Below are positions 17,907 through 25,512 of a DNA stretch of 64,000 nucleotides, piece by piece (position 1 is the first letter of the stretch; every line of letters starts with the position of its first letter). Source of the DNA: Agrobacterium tumefaciens str. B6. Its GTDB lineage: Bacteria > Pseudomonadota > Alphaproteobacteria > Rhizobiales > Rhizobiaceae. The notes beneath the pieces were generated by a model. The model saw nothing but the letters and a program-made list of their open reading frames with translations, did no database searches and was not told the origin of the DNA. The stretch is from contig NZ_LMVK01000023.1 in the NCBI RefSeq assembly GCF_001541315.1, forward strand, positions 248,001-312,000, given 5' to 3'. A program made the translations under genes and the position numbers.

Positions 17907-19553
17907 TCAATCGGTCGTTTTTACGAGGAAGCGCATGCGCTCTTCCTCGGTCACGGTGGGTTTCAGACGCTCTTCCTCGTCGGTGACGACGGGGATCGCC
18001 GCGATTAACGCGCGGGTATAGGGATGCTCCGGCTCGGCAAAAACCGCAGACGTCACCCCTTCCTCGACGATCTCGCCGCGCAGCATGATGGCGATGCGCG
18101 AACAGAAATTGCGCATCAGCGACAGGTCGTGCGAGATCATCAGATAGGTCAGGCCAAGCTCTTCCCGCAGCTGCAGCAGAAGGTCGATAACGGTCTTCTG
18201 CACGGAGACATCAAGCGCCGCCGTCGGCTCGTCGAGGATGAGGATCTTCGGTTCAGCCGCGAGTGCACGGGCAATGGCGACACGCTGCTTCTGTCCGCCG
18301 GAAAGTTCATGCGGATATTTACCGAGATAGGATTGCGGCAGCCGCACCAGCCCCATCAGTTCCTGCATCCGGTTTTCGCGCGCCTGCCCATCCATGCCGA
18401 TGGATTTCAGCGGTAGGGTAAGCGTCTGCCTGACGGTGCGCTTCGGATTGAGGGAAGTGCCCGGGTTTTGATAGACGATCTGAGTCAGCCGTTTGCCACG
18501 CCCCGGAGATGGGGCGTCGATGACGAGATTGCCGGAGGTCGGGCGCGAAAGGCCCATGATCATGCGCGCAACCGAGGTTTTTCCCGAACCGGATTCACCC
18601 GCAAGGCCGAAAATCTCGCCATCCTTCAGTGTTATGTTCACGTCGCGCACGGCGTGGTAACCGTTACGCCTGCCGTAAATCTTGTTCAGCCCTTCGATGG
18701 TGACGATCGGCGGGCGCGTGCTTTGCGCCAGATCGGTCACACGCGGGCCATAGAGCGGCGGCACCGCATCCAGCAGCGAACGTGTGTAATCCGCAGCGGG
18801 TGCATGAAGGATTTGCGTGCAGGGACCGGTTTCGACAATATCGCCATGGTGCATGACCACGACCCTGTCGGCTACCTTGCGCACGACGCCGAGATTGTGG
18901 GTGATCATCAACAGCGCCATGTTTTCTTCGGCAACCAGCTGGTTGATGAGATTGAGGATTTCATCTTGTGTGGTCACGTCGAGCGCCGTACCGGGCTCAT
19001 CCGCGATCAGGAGCTTCGGCTGATGCAACAGCGCAAGCCCGATCAGTACGCGTTGGCGCATGCCTCCCGAAAGCTCGGACGGGTAGGCATTCATGACCCG
19101 CTCGGTATCGGCAAGCTGCACGCGGCGCAGAACCGCCGCGATGCGAGTACGGCGCTCTGCCTTGGACGAGTTGATGCCGTCACGCTTGTCGGCAAAGCGC
19201 ATGACATCGTCGAGATGCGTGCCGATCTTGAAGACCGGATTGAAGGACGACAGCGGGTCCTGCATGATCAGCGAAAACGCCGTTCCCTTCAGCGCTTCGC
19301 GCTCCCTTCTCGGCATGGCAAGCACATCCCGGCCATCGATGACGACGGCGCCGGACGTGATTGCGGCATTCTTCGGCAGGGTGCCGATGATCGCCTTGGC
19401 GGTGACCGACTTGCCAGATCCGGTTTCGCCGATCAGCGCCACGCGCTCGCCGGCGGCAACCGTGAAGGCAACATTGCGCAGCACCTGCCGCGTGCGGCCA
19501 TAATTGGTGAATGTGACGTTGAGGTTTTCGACCTTGAGAAGCGGTTCAGTCAT
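17907..19553 (-). CDS. fused double ATPase of the second dipeptide-type importer
   Basis: 548 residues from the ATG at 19553 (GGAAAG 8 bases upstream; a longer frame to 19583 overlaps the permease stop). Module 1 has GETGSGKS, the LSGGMRQRV signature and LIADEPGTALD, where Gly replaces the usual Thr. Module 2 has GESGSGKT, LSGGQKQRVAIARAL and LILDEPTAALD. Both oligopeptide-type tails are present, one ending HPYTRALIAAIP. The general GsiA-like layout matches the first importer, but the two proteins are clearly different in sequence. Confidence 0.92.
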   Translation of the reverse strand: MTEPLLKVENLNVTFTNYGRTRQVLRNVAFTVAAGERVALIGETGSGKSVTAKAIIGTLPKNAAITSGAVVIDGRDVLAMPRREREALKGTAFSLIMQDPLSSFNPVFKIGTHLDDVMRFADKRDGINSSKAERRTRIAAVLRRVQLADTERVMNAYPSELSGGMRQRVLIGLALLHQPKLLIADEPGTALDVTTQDEILNLINQLVAEENMALLMITHNLGVVRKVADRVVVMHHGDIVETGPCTQILHAPAADYTRSLLDAVPPLYGPRVTDLAQSTRPPIVTIEGLNKIYGRRNGYHAVRDVNITLKDGEIFGLAGESGSGKTSVARMIMGLSRPTSGNLVIDAPSPGRGKRLTQIVYQNPGTSLNPKRTVRQTLTLPLKSIGMDGQARENRMQELMGLVRLPQSYLGKYPHELSGGQKQRVAIARALAAEPKILILDEPTAALDVSVQKTVIDLLLQLREELGLTYLMISHDLSLMRNFCSRIAIMLRGEIVEEGVTSAVFAEPEHPYTRALIAAIPVVTDEEERLKPTVTEEERMRFLVKTTD

Positions 19554-19557
19554 GGTT

Positions 19558-20439
19558 TTAGCTTTCCACGTCGAACATGTCACGCAGGCCGTCGCCCAGC
19601 AGATTGAAACCCAGCGTCACGTAAAGCACGGCCGCGCCGGGGCAGAGGACTTCCCACCAGAAATCCGGCATGAACTGGCGCCCATCGGCAACCATCGAGC
19701 CGAGATCGGGGGTTGGCGGCTTGACGCCGAAACCGAGGAAACTCAGCGTCGCGCCGAAGAGGATGACGAAAGCCGCATCCAGCGTCGTCTTGACTGATAT
19801 GACCGAGACACAATTGGGCAGGATTTCGCGAAAGAGGATGTGGAGTGGCCCGGCACCGGCAAGACGCGCGGCTTCGATATAATCCTCTGACGCGATGGAC
19901 TTCGATACCGAATAAATCAGTCGCGCATGCCAGGTCCACCACAGAAGCGTGATCGCGATCATGGCGTTCATCAGCGTCGGTTCCAAAAGGTTGGAGACCG
20001 CCAGCGCCATGACGAGCGGCGGCATGGCCAGCATCACATTCGTCAGGCCGCTGATGATTTTTTCAGTCCAGCCGCCGAAATAACCGGCCATCAGACCAAG
20101 CACCGTGCCGACGGGAACCGAAATGCCGAGCACACCGATGACAAGAAGAAGCGAAACCCTGAGCCCGAAGACGGTACGGGAAAAGATGTCGCGTCCGGCC
20201 TTGTCGGTGCCGAACCAGTGCTCCAGATCCGGCGGCATGTGACGCGCCCGGAAATCGACGACAGCGCCGATATGTTTGGGATAGGGTGTGAGCCAGGGCG
20301 CAAAGATTGCCAGAACCAGCACCGACAACAGGATCAGCGAACCGATGACCGCCGCCGGATTGCGGCTGAAGCGGTACCACATCATGTAACCGGCGCTTAA
20401 ACCGCGATCGGTGGGTTCGAGCATTTTCATATCAGCCAT
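19558..20439 (-). CDS. DppC-type ABC permease (second importer)
   Basis: 293 residues. The N-terminal span is followed by a periplasmic loop with FGTDKAGRDIFSRTVFGLR, the usual DppC mark, and the coupling block EAARLAGAGPLHILFREILPN is present. It ends LLGDGLRDMFDVES, the family tail. The start codon shares one base with the DppB stop (TGATG), a coupled arrangement. Inner-membrane half-channel with the 20439-21467 product. Confidence 0.92.
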   Translation of the reverse strand: MADMKMLEPTDRGLSAGYMMWYRFSRNPAAVIGSLILLSVLVLAIFAPWLTPYPKHIGAVVDFRARHMPPDLEHWFGTDKAGRDIFSRTVFGLRVSLLLVIGVLGISVPVGTVLGLMAGYFGGWTEKIISGLTNVMLAMPPLVMALAVSNLLEPTLMNAMIAITLLWWTWHARLIYSVSKSIASEDYIEAARLAGAGPLHILFREILPNCVSVISVKTTLDAAFVILFGATLSFLGFGVKPPTPDLGSMVADGRQFMPDFWWEVLCPGAAVLYVTLGFNLLGDGLRDMFDVES

Positions 20440-21467
20440 CAGCGAGCCTCCTTGCGGCGCAGGCGCGGGTCGATGATCGAGATCAGGACATCAACGATCA
20501 GGTTCGCAACGATGAAGAACAGGCCGGCCACCAGCACCACGGCGGTCACGGCATTGAGGTCTTTCTGCAGGATGGCGTTCAGCCCGTAGGAAGCGAAGCC
20601 GCCCCAGGCGAAGACCATTTCGATCACGAAGGCATTGCCGATCAGCGAGGCGAATTCGAGCCCCATGATCGTCAGCGGCGCTATGGAAGAGAGCTTCAGG
20701 AGATAACGGAAGATGATGACCCGCTCCGGCACGCCGAAGCTTTGCAGGGTAAGCACGTGATCCTTGCGCTGGTTCTCGATCATCGAGGAACGCGTGATGC
20801 GGGTGATCTGGCCGACGCCGGCCATGGAGAGCGCAAAAGCCGGCAGTGCAAGGTGCTTCAGCGCATCCAGCACCACATCGAACCGTCCGGCCAGCGTACC
20901 GTCGATCAGGAGGAAATCCGTCGGGCCACCCTGCCAGCCGAGCGCATGATCGATCCTGCCGATAATCGGCCAGCCGGAGACAAAGCGGGCGGCCAGCAAT
21001 TGCAGCGTGATGGCGAAAAGAAAGCTCGGGATTGTCACGCCGGTGAGCGACAGGATGCGGCCGATATGGTCAAGCGGACGGTCGCGGTAATGCGCGGTGA
21101 TGACGCCGAGCGGGATGGCGACGGCAAACATGAAGATGACCGAGACCAGAACCAGTTCGACGGTCGCGGGAACAGTCTGCGCCAGATCAGTGGTGACGGG
21201 GCGCTGGGAAACCAGCGAGAAACCGAGATCGCCGTGCAGGGCGTTGCTGATGTAATCGAGATATTGGGCGGCGAGCGGCCTGTCGAGACCCATCTCACCA
21301 CGCAGCGCATCCACCTGTTCCTGCGTCGCCGCAGGGCCGAGCGCCATGCGGGCGGGATCACCCGGCACCACGCGAGCCAGGACGAAAATCATGATGGACA
21401 GGGCGATCATGACCAGCACGAAAGCGCCGAGCCTGTTCAAAATCGCGACCAGCGGATGTTGCTGCAT
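20439..21467 (-). CDS. DppB-type ABC permease (second importer)
   Basis: 342 residues, with a first membrane span at about 13-35, the RVVPGDPARMALG motif, a TQEQVDALRGEMGLDRPL block and the coupling segment LQSFGVPERVIIFRYLLKLS. The C-terminus ISIIDPRLRRKEAR is typical. It is the promoter-proximal gene of the operon running to 9851. AAGGAA lies 10 bases before the ATG and partly inside a leader hairpin (21481-21507), so translation of the whole operon may be gated there. Confidence 0.92.
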   Translation of the reverse strand: MQQHPLVAILNRLGAFVLVMIALSIMIFVLARVVPGDPARMALGPAATQEQVDALRGEMGLDRPLAAQYLDYISNALHGDLGFSLVSQRPVTTDLAQTVPATVELVLVSVIFMFAVAIPLGVITAHYRDRPLDHIGRILSLTGVTIPSFLFAITLQLLAARFVSGWPIIGRIDHALGWQGGPTDFLLIDGTLAGRFDVVLDALKHLALPAFALSMAGVGQITRITRSSMIENQRKDHVLTLQSFGVPERVIIFRYLLKLSSIAPLTIMGLEFASLIGNAFVIEMVFAWGGFASYGLNAILQKDLNAVTAVVLVAGLFFIVANLIVDVLISIIDPRLRRKEAR

Positions 21468-21480
21468 CGTTGGAGCGTTC

Positions 21481-21507
21481 CTTGTGCATCAGTTGCCTGA
21501 GCACAAG
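21481..21507 (-). promoter_or_regulatory. leader hairpin overlapping the ribosome site of the second importer operon
   Basis: On the minus strand CTTGTGCTCAG-GCAA-CTGA-T-GCACAAG forms an 11-base stem with one bulged T and a GCAA tetraloop. The closing AAG belongs to the AAGGAA ribosome site, so the fold could restrict initiation. The 4-base GNRA-type loop suggests an RNA element rather than only a DNA operator. Confidence 0.45.
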
Positions 21508-21543
21508 TTTTCACCACCATCCCTTTTGAACAATCTCTGAAAG

Positions 21544-21576
21544 GTATAGTTTTTTGAAAGATGAGTATAGGTTTTT
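21544..21576. promoter_or_regulatory. paired direct repeats between LuxR-type regulator and importer operon
   Basis: GTATAG-T5 and GTATAGG-T5 occur as direct repeats beginning at 21544 and 21565, exactly 21 bases apart, two helical turns. They lie in the 136-base divergent region. This spacing suits side-by-side binding of a MalT-like activator, which is known to use direct repeats. Binding by the adjacent regulator is inference. Confidence 0.45.
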
Positions 21577-21603
21577 ATGCTTAAACGCCCTATCCCGTTG
21601 TGA

Positions 21604-23955
21604 ATGACACTCCTGCCCCGCACCCGCCTTTGCCGCCGAATCGCCAGCGAAACCGCCGGCATAATCTTTCTGCGCGCCCCGGCGGGCGCGGGAAAAAGCG
21701 TGCTGCTGGAAATGCTCGCAAAGGAGTTGGGAACACAGATATGCCGCACGCACCAGCCGCGAAGCGATGATGCAGCAAATGACTGCCTTCTATGGGACGT
21801 GCCGGTTTTCGCACGGGCAGTGCGCATGCCCGCCGCCATTCTGGAAACGGTGCGTTTTATGGTCATTGCCTGCCGCCCGGATCAACGGATAAGCGGACTG
21901 GCCCGGCAGATCCTGCATCGCGGTTCGCTTACCATCGGACCAGATGAACTGGCGCTAGGGCAAGATGAAACCGAAAGCCTCCCCCCTCAACAGCGGCGTC
22001 TGGTACTGGAGGATTATGCAGGATGGCCGGCCTTTCTATCGCTCGCCCGGCATCCGGACGAAAAGCTGTGTGCCGACTATCTTCGGGAAACCTACCTGCC
22101 GCATCTTTCACCCGCCCAGACGGTTGAGCTTTCATTCTGGCTCGAAAACCCCTCCGCAGAACCCGAGGCGGAATGGACAGACCTGCTGCCGCCCTTCCTG
22201 ACTGGAACCCCCGAAAATCACCCCACCCTAATACGGCTTCTCACCCTGGCTGCGCGAGAACGTCTCTCCACCTTGCAGGCCGGCAGCGCCGTGGTGGAGG
22301 TCGCATCGGCTTTTGAAAAGGCTGGACATGCGCTCCCGGCCATGGCGATGCTGCTCGACCGCGGTTATGAGACCCATGCCGCGCAAATTCTTGAACGCGC
22401 CCATGGCCGCGAACTGATCTACCGAAGCAGCGTCGACAGGTTTCGCGAGATCATCATGCGGTTTTCGCAGGACATGATCGCAACGAATGAAACCGTGCTC
22501 TTTGCCGTTACCCGCGCATTGCTGAAACAGGGTGAATTGCAGCGCGTGCGCCATCTGCTCGGCAAAAGCCTCGGATCGGATTATCTCGATCCGCTGAAGG
22601 TGCTCGCCCGTGGTTCGCGTTTTTCCTTTGCCGCCCGCACCTTCCGGCTGAACCTGATGATTGCCGAAGATCTGACGCCCAATGACGCGGTGATAACGCG
22701 TCTCGCCGAGTTCATGGCCGATTATCCCATGGACGATCACGGCAAGTGGGCGGCCTATTACAATGCACTGCTGGAATTTGAAATTCGCCGCCGCAATTTC
22801 CGCGAGGCGGAGGCGGCTGCTGCCCGTGCGCTGATCTATCTGCGCAAGATGGGCGGGCAGCCCCTGCTCGAATTCTTCATCCACCTGCACCAGATCGTGT
22901 TGCGGCTGATGAGCGGTGATGTGCTTCTGGCGCGTCACGCAGCACAGGAGGCCCGCGCGCGGCTGGAACAGGTGCCGCATGATGCGGTGCAGGAGTTCCG
23001 GATGCTGCGACTGGCGGAAGCCTGCCTTGCCTATGAGGCCGGAAAGCCCCGCGATCTCCTGCATTTCGTCGAACATGAATTCGATCATTTTGCTGCGGCC
23101 GAGATATGGCCGAGCCTCATGCAGTTCGCCCTGCATTATGCTTCGCAGGTGCTGATCGACCATTTTCCGATGACCGTTCGCCCGGGTTTTCTAGACGGTC
23201 TGTGGATTCATCTGTCGGAAGGGCTGCAATTCCATGCGATGATGGAAATCAGGACGGCCATCGCCTATCAGAACGCCAACCGCTGGGCGGATGCCGCTGC
23301 AACCCTTTCCGCGATCCGCATGCCGATGGGCCGCAACTGGGTGGAGAGCGCACATGACGACCTCTCCCGGCTGACGCGGCGCGATGAAATCGCCTATGTC
23401 ATGGCCTGGCTGCGCGATGCGGTGCATCTTTTCACGCCGCGCGCCTATCTCTCCCGCCAGATCGACGCGATGATCGCCAACCCCAAGGTCACCAACCGCG
23501 AGAAAGTCGCGCTCAGAATATGGCAGAGCTATGCCGCGCACCAGCGTCGCGACAATGCCGCCGCCCGTGCCCATATTCTGACCGCGCTTGAATCGGCAAC
23601 CCGCCTTGGCTGCAGCGGCGTCCTGTCGGAAGAGCGCGTCTTCCTGTCGCCGCTTCTCAACAATCGCCGCATCCGCAGTTTCATCGAAACCTCTTCCGAT
23701 GTCCGCATCGCGCTGTCGATTTTCGCCGCCTCGGTGAATTCACCGCAGGCACGCGCCCTGCATGGCGGGCTTTCGCAGCGGGAAGCGCAGATGCTGCAAC
23801 TTCTGGCCAGCGGCATGTCGAACAAGAAGATCGCCCAGACGCTTAACATTTCCGAAGTGACGGTGAAGTTTCACCTCGGCAACCTGTTCCGCAAGCTGGA
23901 TTGCAAACGCCGCGCGGAGGCGATCCGCGCGGCGAAAGCACTGGGCTGGCTATAA
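21604..23955 (+). CDS. MalT-like LuxR-family regulator with N-terminal P-loop
   Basis: 783 residues. A Walker A motif APAGAGKS is at 25-32, the middle is a long helical region rich in Ala and Leu consistent with TPR-like repeats, and the C-terminus (about 720-783) is a LuxR helix-turn-helix containing LSQREAQMLQLLASGMSNKKIAQTL (split here as family blocks) and VTVKFHLGNLFRKL. This is the MalT/LAL layout but shorter than MalT (about 900). No strong ribosome site precedes the ATG at 21604, so the start could be different. It is divergent from the second peptide-importer operon and probably activates it in response to the imported compound; the direct repeats at 21544 are candidate sites. Confidence 0.85.
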   Translation: MTLLPRTRLCRRIASETAGIIFLRAPAGAGKSVLLEMLAKELGTQICRTHQPRSDDAANDCLLWDVPVFARAVRMPAAILETVRFMVIACRPDQRISGLARQILHRGSLTIGPDELALGQDETESLPPQQRRLVLEDYAGWPAFLSLARHPDEKLCADYLRETYLPHLSPAQTVELSFWLENPSAEPEAEWTDLLPPFLTGTPENHPTLIRLLTLAARERLSTLQAGSAVVEVASAFEKAGHALPAMAMLLDRGYETHAAQILERAHGRELIYRSSVDRFREIIMRFSQDMIATNETVLFAVTRALLKQGELQRVRHLLGKSLGSDYLDPLKVLARGSRFSFAARTFRLNLMIAEDLTPNDAVITRLAEFMADYPMDDHGKWAAYYNALLEFEIRRRNFREAEAAAARALIYLRKMGGQPLLEFFIHLHQIVLRLMSGDVLLARHAAQEARARLEQVPHDAVQEFRMLRLAEACLAYEAGKPRDLLHFVEHEFDHFAAAEIWPSLMQFALHYASQVLIDHFPMTVRPGFLDGLWIHLSEGLQFHAMMEIRTAIAYQNANRWADAAATLSAIRMPMGRNWVESAHDDLSRLTRRDEIAYVMAWLRDAVHLFTPRAYLSRQIDAMIANPKVTNREKVALRIWQSYAAHQRRDNAAARAHILTALESATRLGCSGVLSEERVFLSPLLNNRRIRSFIETSSDVRIALSIFAASVNSPQARALHGGLSQREAQMLQLLASGMSNKKIAQTLNISEVTVKFHLGNLFRKLDCKRRAEAIRAAKALGWL

Positions 23956-23958
23956 GGT

Positions 23959-24669
23959 TCAGCGGTTGTTCTTCTTGCGCCATTCGGCAAAAGCCGTCTG
24001 GTGTTCTTCCTTGGTGCAGGGGTAAAGCCCGATGATCGTCTGGCCGGCCTTGACCTGCTCCACCACGAAATCCTCATAGGCCGTCATTTCCACCGCCTCG
24101 GTCGCCACTTCGTCGGCAATGCCGGCGGGGATGACGATGACGCAATCCGCGTCACCAACGATGATGTCGCCGGGAAAGACCGGCGCATCGCCGCAGCCGA
24201 TCGGGCCGTTGATTTCGATCGCTTCGTGTTTGGTCAGGTTGGTGGGGCTGGAAGGACGGGTGTGGTAAGCCGGAATATCCAGCTCGGCAATGGTGGCCGC
24301 ATCACGGAAACCGCCATCGGAAACGATGCCCGCACCGCCGCGAACCATCAGGCGGGTCACCAGAATATCGCCGGCCGAGGCGGCGCTGGCATCCTTGCGG
24401 CTGTCCATGACAAGCACGTGGCCCGGCGGGCAGGTTTCGATGGCGACGCGCTGCGGATGGGCGGGATTGCGGAATTCGATGAGCTGGTTACGGTCTTCGC
24501 GGGCCGGCATGTAGCGCAGGGTAAAGGCCGGGCCGACCATGTTCTTGCCCTTGTAGCCCAGCGGGCGCACGCCCTGGATGACCTGGTTGCGCAGGCCGCG
24601 CTTGTAAAGCGCCGTCGCCAGGGTAGCGACGGAAATCGTCATCAGTTTTTCGCGCGTTTCATTGTTCAT
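23959..24669 (-). CDS. RraA-like fold protein, possible sugar-acid aldolase
   Basis: 236 residues with the RraA/HMG-aldolase core: SAGDILVTRLMVRGG followed by IVSDGGFRDA, where Arg122 and Asp123 are the conserved catalytic/metal pair of class II pyruvate aldolases of this fold. Despite the common label as a ribonuclease E inhibitor, its position at the end of a sugar-oxidation operon argues for a metal-dependent retro-aldol or related role on a 2-keto-3-deoxy acid. GAGGAG precedes the ATG. It converges with the LuxR-type gene, with only 3 bases between stops. Function at substrate level is inferred. Confidence 0.75.
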   Translation of the reverse strand: MNNETREKLMTISVATLATALYKRGLRNQVIQGVRPLGYKGKNMVGPAFTLRYMPAREDRNQLIEFRNPAHPQRVAIETCPPGHVLVMDSRKDASAASAGDILVTRLMVRGGAGIVSDGGFRDAATIAELDIPAYHTRPSSPTNLTKHEAIEINGPIGCGDAPVFPGDIIVGDADCVIVIPAGIADEVATEAVEMTAYEDFVVEQVKAGQTIIGLYPCTKEEHQTAFAEWRKKNNR

Positions 24670-24703
24670 GTCTGTCTCCTCGCAATGGGCGGATGGATGT
24701 GTT

Positions 24704-25501
24704 TCAAGTCCTGTGAATGGGCTCGTCTATGAAGACGCCGCCCTGATATTTTGCGATCGCAGCCTCGGGATCGGGGCGCGGCACATCGCGTTCGATTTCT
24801 GCGCGGTAGCGCGCGGCATTATCGCGCCGCTGCCAACAGAGAAAATCGACATGGGAATTATCCCACCAGCTGTCATCATTGGCGGAAACGCCCCAGATGA
24901 CCGGGCATCCAAGCTTCGGCACGCAGAAGGTGGCCTCGATCAGCGAAACGAAGTCGCCGTAGCTCAGCCAGGTCGACAGCATCCGCCAGTTGGAGGGCTT
25001 TTCTTCGCAAGAGCCAATCCGGACGATAGCAGTCTCCTGGCCGAATTTGGAATGGTAGAGGCTCGCCATCGCCTCGCCGAAAATCTTTGAGACGCCGTAA
25101 AGGCCGTCTGGCAGAAAGGGCGTGTCGGGAGCAAGCTGTTTGCCCTGCGGGTAATAACCGATCGTGTGGTTGCTGGAGGCGAATAGAATGCGCGGCATGC
25201 CGTTAAGCCTCGCCGCCTCGTAGAGATTGTAGACCCCGCGCAAATTGGCAGACTCAATCGGGTCGAAGGCCCTCTCGACGGAAACTCCGCCGAGATGAAC
25301 GATGCCGTCGCAGCCCCTCACGAGATCATGGACCGCCTGCTCGTCCTCAAGCGCGCAACGAACGAGCTCTTCGTGAGATGCTGGTGAACCGAGATCAACG
25401 ACGTCAGAAAGACGAATGATTTCGGCGACATGGCCAAGCCGCCCGCGCAGCATGCTGCCCAGCTTGCCGCCGGCACCGGTGATGAGCAATCGCTTCAACA
25501 T
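24704..25501 (-). CDS. NAD-dependent sugar/uronate dehydrogenase-like SDR
   Basis: 265 residues from the ATG at 25501, with AAGGGG 7 bases upstream; a longer frame to 25576 runs into the dehydratase gene. The extended-SDR Rossmann motif TGAGGKLG is at 8-15 and the catalytic YxxxK is Tyr135/Lys139 (YGVSK), with SSN at 109-111. Blocks GCDGIVHLGG, NHTIGYYPQ and WWDNSH closely resemble the uronate dehydrogenase of Agrobacterium as I remember it, but it is clearly a diverged paralogue. It would oxidise C1 of a sugar or uronic acid to a lactone. Same operon as the dehydratase, 11 bases away. Confidence 0.82.
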   Translation of the reverse strand: MLKRLLITGAGGKLGSMLRGRLGHVAEIIRLSDVVDLGSPASHEELVRCALEDEQAVHDLVRGCDGIVHLGGVSVERAFDPIESANLRGVYNLYEAARLNGMPRILFASSNHTIGYYPQGKQLAPDTPFLPDGLYGVSKIFGEAMASLYHSKFGQETAIVRIGSCEEKPSNWRMLSTWLSYGDFVSLIEATFCVPKLGCPVIWGVSANDDSWWDNSHVDFLCWQRRDNAARYRAEIERDVPRPDPEAAIAKYQGGVFIDEPIHRT

Positions 25502-25512
25502 GATGGTGCCCC

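Noticed and set aside
23959-24669. RraA-like gene as a ribonuclease E regulator
   Set aside because: Its place at the end of a sugar-acid operon and the conserved GGFRD motif fit an enzyme role better; the regulator name is a common transferred label.
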